DNA of 13,217 nucleotides from Bryobacteraceae bacterium (GCA_030039005.1 JASHQT010000291.1:1-13217), one strand, 5' to 3'; counted from the stretch's first letter, positions 1 to 5,706 are shown. The notes: generated by a model from the sequence alone, not told the origin. Numbers and translations are program-made.

Positions 1-15
1 GGAGAAACGAGAAAT

Positions 16-222
16 ATGAAAGAACTTTTAATTGGCGTCCGCCAAGCGGCGGATGCTGTGGGATTGAGTCATTGGACAATTCGGCAATACATCCGGGCGG
101 GGAAGATCCGAGCTGTACGGATTGGGAAGCGGATACTTGTCGAGCCGGAGGAACTGGAACGCTTGGTGAACGCTGGACGCGGCGAAAGGCCTTGGAAGGA
201 GTACGTCGATGCAGGCAACTGA
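16..222 (+). CDS. Excisionase-like MerR/HTH_17 DNA-binding protein
   Basis: A 68-residue protein that is almost entirely one winged helix-turn-helix of the excisionase/AlpA type. Residues 7-24 (VRQAADAVGLSHWTIRQYI) form the HTH and residues 29-48 (GKIRAVRIGKRILVEPEEL) the wing with the usual basic strand. Members of this family bind DNA as recombination directionality factors or as regulators in integrative elements. The only upstream purine run is GGAG at 1-4, 11 nt before the ATG, so ribosome binding looks modest. Its last 14 nt overlap the next gene, a P4-type helicase, which points to a co-transcribed xis/replication module of an integrative element. The integrase would lie left of the window. 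Whether it works as excisionase or as activator of the module cannot be decided from sequence. Confidence 0.85.
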   Translation: MKELLIGVRQAADAVGLSHWTIRQYIRAGKIRAVRIGKRILVEPEELERLVNAGRGERPWKEYVDAGN

Positions 223-1642
223 AGCGGTGGTTCCAGAAATTGTCAATGTCCCCAGCAGTAAGGAACTGACCCCGATCTACACGGTTAAAGCCAAGCCGAA
301 AGCGGAGCCATCGAATCACCTCACCGACCTTGGTAACGCTCGAAGGTTTGTCCAATGGATGGGGCATGACCTTCGGTATTGTGCGGCTTGGGGGAAGTGG
401 CTGGTTTGGGATGGACGGCGGTGGACCACGGACGATACTGGACAGGTGATTGAACGAGCGAAAGACGTGGTGCGGAGGTTGTATAACGAAGCGGCTTTCA
501 TCGGAGACGCCACGTACCGAGAAGCGTGGGTTAAGCATGCCCTACGGAGTGAAAGCCAGTCCCGGCTACAGGCGATGGTCGGACTTGCGCAGTCTGATGA
601 GCAGGTGCGGGTAAAGCCCGATGATCTTGACGCAGATCCGATGATGCTGAATTGTCAGAACGGGACGGTGGATCTGCGGGCCGGTGAACTTCGCCCGCAT
701 CATCGGAAGGATCTAATCACTAAACTCGCACCGGTAGACTTCGACCTGCGAGCACGTTGCCCGGTTTTTGATCGATTCATTCAAAGGATTCTCGGCGGAA
801 GCCCTGAGCTTTTACAGTACGTTCAGCGATGTTTCGGGTACGCGCTGACGGGCGATGTGGGGGAGAAGGTGCTGTTTTTCTTCTTTGGTACCGGCGATAA
901 CGGGAAGACTACCTTGCTGGAGGTGATCCGGGCGATGTTGGGAGACTACGCCGGACAGATACCTATCGAGACGCTTATGGTCAAACCTCAAGGGGGTATC
1001 CCGAATGACATCGCGCTCCTGAAAGGATTGCGGTTCGTCACATCGAGTGAAGTGGAGCAAGGTCAGCGGCTGGCGCAGGGTCGAATCAAGTACCTGACCG
1101 GCATGAACACGATTCAGGCGCGATTCCTACACCGAGAGTTTTTCCAATTCGCCCCGACTCATAAAATCTTCTTCGACGCCAATCACCAGCCGTACGCCAG
1201 CGCCTCGGACACGGCCACGTGGAATCGCATCAAACTCATCCCCTTCGATGTAAGTATCCCGGAAGCGGAGAAAGACAAACACCTCGGAACGAAATTACGC
1301 GCCGAACTTCCGGGCATTCTGGCGTGGGCGATCCGAGGGTGTTTGGAATGGCAACGGAACGGTTTGCAGGAGCCGGATATCGTTGTTGGGGCCACGCAAG
1401 CCTACCGGGATGAGATGGACACCTTCCGGGAGTTTCTGGAGGATTGTTGCGTGCTTGGTCCCGAGCAGAAGACGCCGCTCGGCACGTTGTACTTGAAGTA
1501 TCAAGCGTGGTCCGAGGATTCCGGTGAAAAACCCATGACGAAACGAGAGTTTGGGAAGGTCCTCCTGCGGAATAAAAATATCGCCCAGGTCCGATCCACT
1601 GGAACCCGCTTTTGGACCGGGATAGGGTTGCGGATGGGCTGA
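209..1642 (+). CDS. P4/D5-type SF3 helicase (phage/plasmid primase family, C-terminal half)
   Basis: A 477-residue protein of the P4-alpha/poxvirus D5 family, whose members unwind the origin of phages and integrative plasmids. In order: a D5_N-like region (about 35-190), then the SF3 ATPase with Walker A GTGDNGKT (227-234, K233), acidic Walker B region RFVTSSEVE (275-283, E281), sensor-1 motif C FFDANHQP (321-328, N325) and arginine finger WNRI (338-341, R340). A winged-helix-like C-terminus (about 400-477) follows. Full P4-alpha-type proteins usually carry an N-terminal primase domain; here only about 35 residues precede D5_N, so this is a helicase-only form or is primed by another protein. 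The start is supported by GGAAGGAG at 194-201, 7 nt before the ATG, and by overlap with the excisionase-like gene. The repeat block just downstream may be its origin. Confidence 0.93.
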   Translation: MQATEAVVPEIVNVPSSKELTPIYTVKAKPKAEPSNHLTDLGNARRFVQWMGHDLRYCAAWGKWLVWDGRRWTTDDTGQVIERAKDVVRRLYNEAAFIGDATYREAWVKHALRSESQSRLQAMVGLAQSDEQVRVKPDDLDADPMMLNCQNGTVDLRAGELRPHHRKDLITKLAPVDFDLRARCPVFDRFIQRILGGSPELLQYVQRCFGYALTGDVGEKVLFFFFGTGDNGKTTLLEVIRAMLGDYAGQIPIETLMVKPQGGIPNDIALLKGLRFVTSSEVEQGQRLAQGRIKYLTGMNTIQARFLHREFFQFAPTHKIFFDANHQPYASASDTATWNRIKLIPFDVSIPEAEKDKHLGTKLRAELPGILAWAIRGCLEWQRNGLQEPDIVVGATQAYRDEMDTFREFLEDCCVLGPEQKTPLGTLYLKYQAWSEDSGEKPMTKREFGKVLLRNKNIAQVRSTGTRFWTGIGLRMG

Positions 1643-1653
1643 ACCCTTGGGGA

Positions 1654-1752
1654 TGACAAATGACAAATCTGATGGTGTTTTGAAGGTTTTTCTCCATGTG
1701 ACAGTTTTATAGAAAATTACCCATTTTTTGTACCCGGATTTGTCATTTGTCA
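1654..1752. repeat. Perfect 16-bp inverted repeat of tandem TGACAAA units flanking an AT-rich spacer
   Basis: TGACAAATGACAAATC at 1654-1669 is repeated exactly as its reverse complement at 1737-1752. Each arm is two direct copies of TGACAAA, so the block has four iteron-like units in inverted pairs. The 67-bp spacer is about one third GC by my count, far below the flanks, and has a lone TGACAG near 1698. It starts 12 bp after the helicase stop. Position next to an SF3 helicase suggests a replication origin or an element end (inference). A terminator is less likely because the loop is long. Confidence 0.8.
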
Positions 1753-1753
1753 C

Positions 1754-1897
1754 AATCAGGTCATAACCGCCCACGACGGTATGGATGCGGTCCTTGGACG
1801 GCACGTTCCCGCCGGGGCTGAAACTCGCGTTAGTGAACTGCTCGCTGACGGTGATCCCGCGAAACAACTGATTCGGTCCGTTTGGAATCCTTGATAC
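1754..1897 (-). pseudogene. Coding-like fragment of an unrecognised protein, no start, cut at the repeat block
   Basis: On the minus strand this stretch reads as a convincing protein segment, with pieces such as NQLFRGITVSEQFTNASFSP and DRIHTVVGGYDL and mostly C or G at third codon positions. The frame stays open upstream only by running antisense through the SnoaL-like gene, and downstream it enters the inverted repeat and helicase gene, so no complete gene can be drawn. I do not recognise the family. The likeliest explanation is the remnant of a host gene interrupted by the element that ends near 1752. Chance openness of a GC-rich frame is the alternative. Confidence 0.35.
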
Positions 1898-1899
1898 CC

Positions 1900-1928
1900 T
1901 TGACACAACCTTCGCCCAGACGCATAAT
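1900..1928 (+). promoter_or_regulatory. Sigma-70-type promoter, leaderless start at 1936
   Basis: TTGACA at 1900-1905, a 17-bp spacer and CATAAT at 1923-1928 make a near-consensus promoter. The expected transcription start, about 7 nt after the -10 box, falls on or one base before the ATG at 1936. No Shine-Dalgarno is visible, so the mRNA is probably leaderless. Confidence 0.7.
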
Positions 1929-1935
1929 CCCCTCC

Positions 1936-2472
1936 ATGGCAACACCAACACTGACGGTTTCCGCTGAATATATTTCCGATTACGACGCGATCCTGAAGAC
2001 CATGGACTTCTACGTGACCGGTCTTCGAAACGGCGACGGAAAAACAATGAGTCGTGCGTTCCTGCCGGATGCCACCGGGTCCGGCTATTTCCAAGGTTCG
2101 CTCATACAAGGCTCGATGCAGCAGGTGTTCGATCTGGTGGACCAAAACGGACCGGCCCCGAAAACAGAAGCCCGATTTGCGGACGTGGAAATTATGGGTA
2201 CGCTTGCCTTGGTGCGGTTGGAGGTATCTGGCTGGTCTGGAAAGGTGGCTGGTCCTACCCCCGTGAAGATGTCCGACCTGTTTACGCTGGTTAAGACCGG
2301 GTCGGAATGGAAGATCGCTTTCAAGGGCTGGCATTTCCATTCGGCGTACAGCGGGTTCCTCGATCTTTCGCATTACGGAGGAATGGCGAACATCGGAGTG
2401 CCGGGGTCGCGACACGACAACACGCTCATTGGAACCCACCGCCATCGTCGGAGCGGCGAATACCCGTTCTGA
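1936..2472 (+). CDS. SnoaL/NTF2-like, lumazine-binding-like protein
   Basis: A 178-residue protein whose first ~135 residues match the putative lumazine-binding / SnoaL-like NTF2 fold: an N-terminal helix with DYDAILKTMDFYVTGLRNGD (15-34), MSRAFLPDATG (38-48), and later strands with ALVRLEV (91-97), MSDLFTLVKTGSEWKIAFKG (112-131). Such proteins are small cone-shaped barrels, often of unknown substrate. The ATG at 1936 is preferred over an in-frame ATG at 1882 because the promoter at 1900-1928 lies between them. Family members usually end soon after the WKI strand; here about 43 further residues, rich in Gly, His and Arg, follow HFH at 133-135 and look like a run-on after a lost stop or frameshift. 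It is transcribed alone, convergent with the VanZ-like gene. The function is not known. Confidence 0.8.
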   Translation: MATPTLTVSAEYISDYDAILKTMDFYVTGLRNGDGKTMSRAFLPDATGSGYFQGSLIQGSMQQVFDLVDQNGPAPKTEARFADVEIMGTLALVRLEVSGWSGKVAGPTPVKMSDLFTLVKTGSEWKIAFKGWHFHSAYSGFLDLSHYGGMANIGVPGSRHDNTLIGTHRHRRSGEYPF

Positions 2473-2568
2473 CTTTCAAAATCTTTGGTGCGAGGTGCCA
2501 CGGGAACGGGATGAACAACAACCCTTGCGTGAGCGTAGTAGGCGCGTGTCTGCCGGGGCGGGATGGGA

Positions 2569-2943
2569 TTATTCCCCTTTCTGCAGCCTCAGGCTTGTCG
2601 AACAAAAAATTTGATACAAAGCCACAACCGCGACCACGCCGATCCCGTCATCGCGAACGTCACGCCACTCAATCGGCATTCGGTACAACCAGTGCTGGAG
2701 TAGCTCTATTGTGAAGCCGAAGGCAAAGACCGCCGCCGCTGAACCGAAGGTGACGCGATGCCGGTTACCGTATCCAGCGGCCAGTAGGAACGTTAAAATG
2801 CCAAATCCCAAAACATGCGCGGTGTGGTGAATTGGACCGTAGTGTATGTGTGCGGGACGGTTCGGCTGAAGTGAACCGATGAACAACGCGGTCGCCCAGA
2901 TGAAAGCGGCAATCCGAAATATTGTCTTGAGGCGGTTTCCCAC
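2569..2943 (-). CDS. VanZ-like integral membrane protein
   Basis: A 124-residue protein with four predicted membrane segments (about 8-25, 42-58, 66-83, 100-115), the usual size and topology of a stand-alone VanZ domain. Family marks are SLQP near the end of the first segment, HHTAHVLGFGIL (39-50) at the start of the second, and ELLQ (80-83) followed by the polar loop WRDVRDDGIG (93-102). In most VanZ domains that loop ends in an Asn-x-x-Gly; here the Asn is Asp99. VanZ of the teicoplanin cluster lowers glycopeptide sensitivity, but most chromosomal members have no known role. GTG at 2943 is chosen because GGAAG lies 6 nt upstream; a TTG at 2946 would leave too short a gap. It stands alone, and nothing nearby suggests antibiotic resistance. 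Confidence 0.82.
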   Translation of the reverse strand: MGNRLKTIFRIAAFIWATALFIGSLQPNRPAHIHYGPIHHTAHVLGFGILTFLLAAGYGNRHRVTFGSAAAVFAFGFTIELLQHWLYRMPIEWRDVRDDGIGVVAVVALYQIFCSTSLRLQKGE

Positions 2944-3219
2944 CAACTACTTCCGCTCCGTACAGTCCACAGCAACTCATTATGTCGCTTCAAGGGCTGT
3001 GGCTGTAACAGCGGGCGACGCTGGATAGCGCCTAGCCAGTCATTGCGGACAGAGAACCTGCGGATTCTCACCACGAGTCGTTTGCTTATTTTTGGGGGCA
3101 GCACTCCGGGGTCAAAGCTGAAAGCTCAAAGGCCTTGGCCCCAGAGTGGCCATGACTGCCGTGCTGATGTTAGCCGAAGTCGGGATGAATGTCGAGCGTC
3201 CAGCCCCCATTGCAAGATA
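2944..3219. other. Intergenic region with short hairpins, no gene supported
   Basis: This 276-bp gap between the VanZ-like start and the LuxR-type stop has no frame with family-like sequence. It contains the hairpin CAGCG-GGCGA-CGCTG at 3009-3023, directly followed by the imperfect palindrome GGATAGCGCCTAGCC (3023-3037). A minus-strand frame around 2990-3104 reads plausibly for about 40 codons but has no recognisable domain. A promoter for the VanZ-like gene must lie in the left part, but I cannot point to one. Confidence 0.5.
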
Positions 3220-3429
3220 TTACGGTTCTATAATTCCTGCACGGATCGCGTACCGAACGAGACCGATCGAACCCTTTGCGCCGAGCTTCTTTCGCATGTT
3301 CGTCCGATGCATTTCGACGGTCTTGGCGCTTATCCCTAGTGTCCGGCTAATTTCCCTTGAACTCAGTTCGTCAGCAAGCAGCTTTAATATCTCGGTCTCG
3401 CGTGGCGTCAATGCGGTTTTCTCTGTCAT
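3220..3429 (-). CDS. Stand-alone LuxR/GerE-type HTH regulator
   Basis: A 69-residue protein that consists only of a GerE/LuxR DNA-binding domain: LTPRETEILKLLADELSSRE (7-26), the recognition-helix region ISRTLGISAKTVEMHRTNMR (27-46), then KKLGAKGSIGLVRYAIRAGI. This is the C-terminal output domain of NarL/FixJ response regulators, here without receiver or ligand-binding domain. An in-frame TAA lies four codons upstream of the ATG, so no N-terminal domain is fused at this locus. It is either one of the short GerE-type regulators or the surviving tail of a truncated response regulator. A TATAAT box on the minus strand (3446-3441), 11 nt before the ATG, suggests an intact gene with a very short leader. 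No target operator is evident. Confidence 0.85.
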   Translation of the reverse strand: MTEKTALTPRETEILKLLADELSSREISRTLGISAKTVEMHRTNMRKKLGAKGSIGLVRYAIRAGIIEP

Positions 3430-3440
3430 CAGCGCATTAG

Positions 3441-3446
3441 ATTATA
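3441..3446 (-). promoter_or_regulatory. TATAAT -10 box for the LuxR-type gene
   Basis: A consensus TATAAT on the minus strand ends 11 nt before the ATG at 3429, giving a leader of about 5 nt. No good -35 hexamer sits 16-18 bp upstream, so the promoter is weak, activator dependent, or a chance match. Confidence 0.4.
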
Positions 3447-3560
3447 GCGGTTCCCCTCGCAGGTGCAGCCAAAGGCAGGCCAGGATAGCGAGCGCCGAAC
3501 CTAGACATCCCTTCCTGAACTCCCTACGTTCTCTCCGGGTACTAACTTGACTTCGGCGCT

Positions 3561-3828
3561 CTTTTCCGATGATCGACGACGAAAGGTGAGATTTCTACTG
3601 GGGAAAGCCCCGGTATTCCGGCGCACAGACTCCCGCCCGAAAACGTCTGTGATGCTGGGAGTCCGGGTTCGGCAACGTGCTTGTCACGAGCATGCGCGGC
3701 CCTTATGGGTCTTATCGATCCGAACTGCCAGGATTTTAGATAAAATCACCCAAAGAGACGGCGCTACCAGATACAGTCCCCGGCTTCAATCGGGGAGCCC
3801 TTCCTCCGAGGGCGTAACGCCGTCTCTT
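3561..3828 (+). ncRNA. Candidate stand-alone HEARO / omegaRNA (IscB guide RNA)
   Basis: No protein-like frame is present, but short complementary segments follow one another densely: CTTTTC 3561-3566 with GAAAGG 3581-3586; CTGGGG 3598-3603 with CCCCGG 3608-3613; CACAGAC 3624-3630 with GTCTGTG 3645-3651; GACTCCC 3628-3634 with GGGAGTC 3657-3663, the last two overlapping as in a pseudoknot or switch; GTTCGG 3667-3672 with CCGAAC 3720-3725; an 8-bp stem 3676-3683/3687-3694; 3698-3702 with 3707-3711; GATTTT 3732-3737 with AAAATC 3742-3747; and a terminal stem 3753-3763/3818-3828. Short motifs occur in the order I recall from IscB omegaRNA (the HEARO family): GTGAGA..TTC, GGGGAAAGCCCCGG, CCGG-CGCAC, CTGGGAGTCC, GAACTG, GCCAGG..AATCACC, then a final hairpin. 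In that family a guide of about 16 nt precedes the first stem, here roughly 3545-3560. No IscB ORF follows, so it would act in trans with IscB encoded elsewhere, or be a relic. The match rests on memory of the family and was not searched. Confidence 0.6.
3753..3828 (+). other. Branched terminal stem of the structured RNA
   Basis: AAGAGACGGCG (3753-3763) pairs perfectly with CGCCGTCTCTT (3818-3828). Inside are two more perfect hairpins: TCCCCG 3777-3782 with CGGGGA 3791-3796, and GCCCT 3797-3801 with AGGGC 3809-3813 around a 7-nt loop. A competing hairpin GGCG-TAA-CGCC (3811-3821) could open the closing stem. It could end the omegaRNA, mark the element end, or be a separate structured RNA on either strand. 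Confidence 0.6.
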
Positions 3829-3968
3829 ATTTCTGACACATCTATTGTAAAAACGTCAACAGGATAATCCGCCTTATCACCATTCTGGAAGACTTACTCC
3901 CGCCTCTCTCGCAGGAACGATCTCTTGCGATTCTGCTTCGCCGGGTTCTCCGCCGATGGGATAAGCCA

Positions 3969-4364
3969 GTGCCTCGGGCGGTGGTGTGTGCCGCGTTCGG
4001 GCTGGCGGACGTGTCAGCCGGGGAAGGCCTGTCGCGTCCGCCGTCGTACGGGGATCTGAATGGAGAACGCTACCCACAGGCGGGACGTTACCCTCCGGCT
4101 ATGGCTACTTGGGGCTACGACGCTTTCAGCAACATTGTGGTGGCTTCACGTGTTCTGTTGAACGTGAAGCAGCCGCCCCGTCTCGTGCGAGGCAAATGCC
4201 CGGACTGCCCAAGCCGCGAAATCGTTGTGAAGGAATTCGACTCGGACGGGCAGAGCTACGAAGGATACTGTCTTCGTTGTGGGGTGGATGTGATCGGCGT
4301 GCTGGTGAGGGGGACGACCAGTGGGGCAGTAGTGAAGGACGGCGAATGCGCTTGTCCCGAATGA
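3969..4364 (+). CDS. Small zinc-ribbon-like protein of unknown function
   Basis: From the GTG at 3969 the product has 131 residues; from the ATG at 4101 it has 87. The supported part is C-terminal: two CxxC knuckles, CPDC and CLRC, 20 residues apart (C33, C36, C57, C60 in the short form) around an acidic, aromatic loop, as in a zinc ribbon that binds one Zn2+. I do not recognise the family. The frame stays open to 3837 with a helical, coding-like sequence (RIIRLITILEDLLPPL and LAILLRRVLRRWDKP) but without ATG, GTG or TTG, so the gene may have lost its 5' end to the structured RNA element just upstream. Its stop codon overlaps the next ATG (ATGA at 4361-4364), a sign of translational coupling that supports both reading frames. 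Confidence 0.55.
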   Translation: MPRAVVCAAFGLADVSAGEGLSRPPSYGDLNGERYPQAGRYPPAMATWGYDAFSNIVVASRVLLNVKQPPRLVRGKCPDCPSREIVVKEFDSDGQSYEGYCLRCGVDVIGVLVRGTTSGAVVKDGECACPE

Positions 4365-4723
4365 CTGATCCGGGTGCGCGGAAAATGTTTTCAGTTTTCA
4401 AACTGACTGCCGCCCCAGAATCTTTACGTAACCTTTCATATCCTGGAGCAGGTCTCCTAATCTATCGAAACATGGTTTGCCCTGAACGCTCTCGCCTGCT
4501 TATCAACTACCGCGATGCCGTACACCATTATTCGGAGTGCGTCCACGACCTGGTGGAAATGATCGCTCTGGAGATAGTAGGTACCGACACGGATATGCTT
4601 CGCCGGAGGGTGAGGGAAGCATGGGACGCTTCGGAGAAAGCGCGTGTGTCCGTTGCTCGGCACGAAGCGAATCACTTCTGTGATCGCGACGATTTCAAGC
4701 CTGCTGAATCTATTCAATCCTGA
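4361..4723 (+). CDS. Helical hypothetical protein coupled to the zinc-ribbon gene
   Basis: A 120-residue product from the ATG that overlaps the previous stop. Residues from about 44 on (SRLLINYRDAVHHYSECVHD, then LVEMIALEIVG, MLRRRVREAWDASEKARVSV and ARHEANH) look like a three-helix bundle of a type common as small unnamed proteins in Acidobacteriota. The first ~37 residues are less typical, so an internal ATG at 4472 is a possible alternative start, although no Shine-Dalgarno precedes it. The ATGA overlap favours 4361. No catalytic motif or membrane segment is visible. The function is unknown; the pairing with a zinc-ribbon protein suggests the two act together (inference). Confidence 0.6.
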   Translation: MTDPGARKMFSVFKLTAAPESLRNLSYPGAGLLIYRNMVCPERSRLLINYRDAVHHYSECVHDLVEMIALEIVGTDTDMLRRRVREAWDASEKARVSVARHEANHFCDRDDFKPAESIQS

Positions 4724-4779
4724 ACACGAAGGCGTAGCCCCGCCACCGTTCCATCGTCCGCGTCGCTTTCATCGGAACA

Positions 4780-4935
4780 CTACGGGAGTCCTTCCTTGTA
4801 CCCCTGCATCGCCAGACAGCGATGGGTGAGGTAGTGTTCTTCGATGGCGCGTTCCGCTGCGACAGCCTTCGCCCATGCTTCCCGCTCTGGCGCGACTTGT
4901 TGTCGCAAGTGGGTCAAACTGGCGTGTGACGGAAC
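4780..4935 (-). pseudogene. Coding-like helical fragment, possibly the frameshifted tail of the 4946-5053 gene
   Basis: On the minus strand about 52 codons read as a strongly helical protein (SLTHLRQQVAPEREAWAKAV, AAERAIEEHYLTHRCLAMQG, YKEGLP, stop at 4780-4782). The open stretch goes back to about 4975 but has no ATG or GTG; a TTG at 4917 is the only start-like codon. It overlaps the end of the small membrane ORF in the frame that a one-base skip would reach. It is therefore either the soluble tail of that protein separated by a frameshift, or a separate small gene with a weak start. Confidence 0.4.
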
Positions 4936-4945
4936 GTCGCCCGGC

Positions 4946-5053
4946 CTACCGGCCTGTTGCTCGAATAACCCCCACCAGCGTCACAACCACCGTAAGGACA
5001 ATGGCGACCACCAGCCACACCTGGTCCCAACGGTCCTTCGCTGCGGGGTTCAC
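4946..5053 (-). CDS. Very small single-pass membrane protein
   Basis: A 35-residue product from a GTG at 5053: a short polar N-terminus with DRWDQVW, one strong membrane segment (WLVVAIVLTVVVTLVGVI) and the tail RATGR. The frame opens further to a TTG at 5134, but those residues are basic and not protein-like. No Shine-Dalgarno is visible. An imperfect 8-bp tandem repeat, AGGCCGGT then AGGCCGGG, spans its stop codon. Read with the coding-like frame downstream (4780-4935), it would make a bitopic protein of roughly 90 residues, so this ORF may be a truncated version. Confidence 0.35.
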   Translation of the reverse strand: MNPAAKDRWDQVWLVVAIVLTVVVTLVGVIRATGR

Positions 5054-5181
5054 ATCAGGTAGCAAGCACGTTTGGGTCCACAGCGTGCGCGTGGTTCTGA
5101 TGGATCTTCGCGGCTCGACCCACCGGCTATTCAAAAAATACTTCCACCGCCAACAGTGGCCGCGATCCTGGACCGCTCTCG

Positions 5182-5655
5182 CTATCGCTTATCCCAAACT
5201 GTCATCAGGCTGAGTGGTTGCCCTTTTGCGTCCACTCCATTTACTACGACAATTAGCGTCTTCCCGTCCCTCGATACGGAGGTCTTGTCCGTCATCACCA
5301 CCTGTCCGCTTTTCTTAAAAAGCCCACCGTATTCGCGCGAACCATTTTTCCTCACCACAACCGTGTCTGCCCCTCGCAACCGCTCCGGTAGAGACGGACC
5401 TATGACCGGGCTTTCCTTGCCATCCATCGAAGCTTTGTACTCGTAGCCCGCCTGGCCACCATCGGCCTTAGTCTCTTCATACTTAACGCTCACAGCGTGG
5501 GCCTGCTCATCAATGACAAGCGTTGCGCTCTTTGGCGTGGGCGTCTGAACAAATTTTGATTTTGCGACGTTCAGCTCCCAGGTGCCGGTTATCGGACTTT
5601 CTGCGGCCAGGATTGGTAGCGCTACGCCAAACGCCAGAATACCAAGTCGCCTCAT
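5182..5655 (-). CDS. Secreted GTWEL-type protein of unknown function
   Basis: A 157-residue protein with a signal peptide (MRRLGILAFGVALPILAAE, cleavage probably after A17 or A18). The mature part begins with SPITGTWELNVAKSKF, followed by beta-rich sequence (SATLVIDEQAHAVSVKYEET, then TVVVRKNGSREYGGLF and GKTLIVVVNGVDAKG), suggesting a small barrel or lipocalin-like fold. Proteins starting with a GTW-L--AKSKF stretch are frequent in Acidobacteriota and lack a known role; the fold is inferred. There is no lipobox Cys, so it should be soluble in the periplasm or outside. GGAG about 9 nt before the ATG supports the start. It is monocistronic, with a stem-loop 52-79 nt upstream of the start codon. 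Confidence 0.82.
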   Translation of the reverse strand: MRRLGILAFGVALPILAAESPITGTWELNVAKSKFVQTPTPKSATLVIDEQAHAVSVKYEETKADGGQAGYEYKASMDGKESPVIGPSLPERLRGADTVVVRKNGSREYGGLFKKSGQVVMTDKTSVSRDGKTLIVVVNGVDAKGQPLSLMTVWDKR

Positions 5656-5706
5656 GTCCTAATCTCCTATATATCCTTACTGTGCTTAAACTTACAGCGA
5701 TCCATT

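Noticed and set aside
2993..3020. Resemblance of TCGCTTCAAGGGCTG near 2985 to a stretch inside the SnoaL-like gene near 2325
   Set aside because: Only short, gapped identity; not enough to call a duplication.
2793..3104. Minus-strand frame upstream of the VanZ-like gene beginning near 3104
   Set aside because: About 40 plausible codons but it overlaps the VanZ-like gene in another frame and shows no domain.
3753..3780. Similarity of AGAGAC...CTACC and AGATACAGTCC to group I intron core elements R and S
   Set aside because: The two short matches do not pair as P7 should, there is no P3/P8 partner arrangement, and no intron-containing host gene flanks it.
3753..3828. A tRNA-like fold (long closing stem, a 5-bp stem with 7-nt loop, a TTCAA-containing arm)
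   Set aside because: The arm order is wrong for a tRNA on either strand, the closing stem is too long, and no normal D- or T-arm consensus is present.
3547..3867. A 106-codon plus-strand open frame across the structured RNA region
   Set aside because: The translation is Arg/Ser-rich without any domain and the dense complementary segments explain the sequence better.
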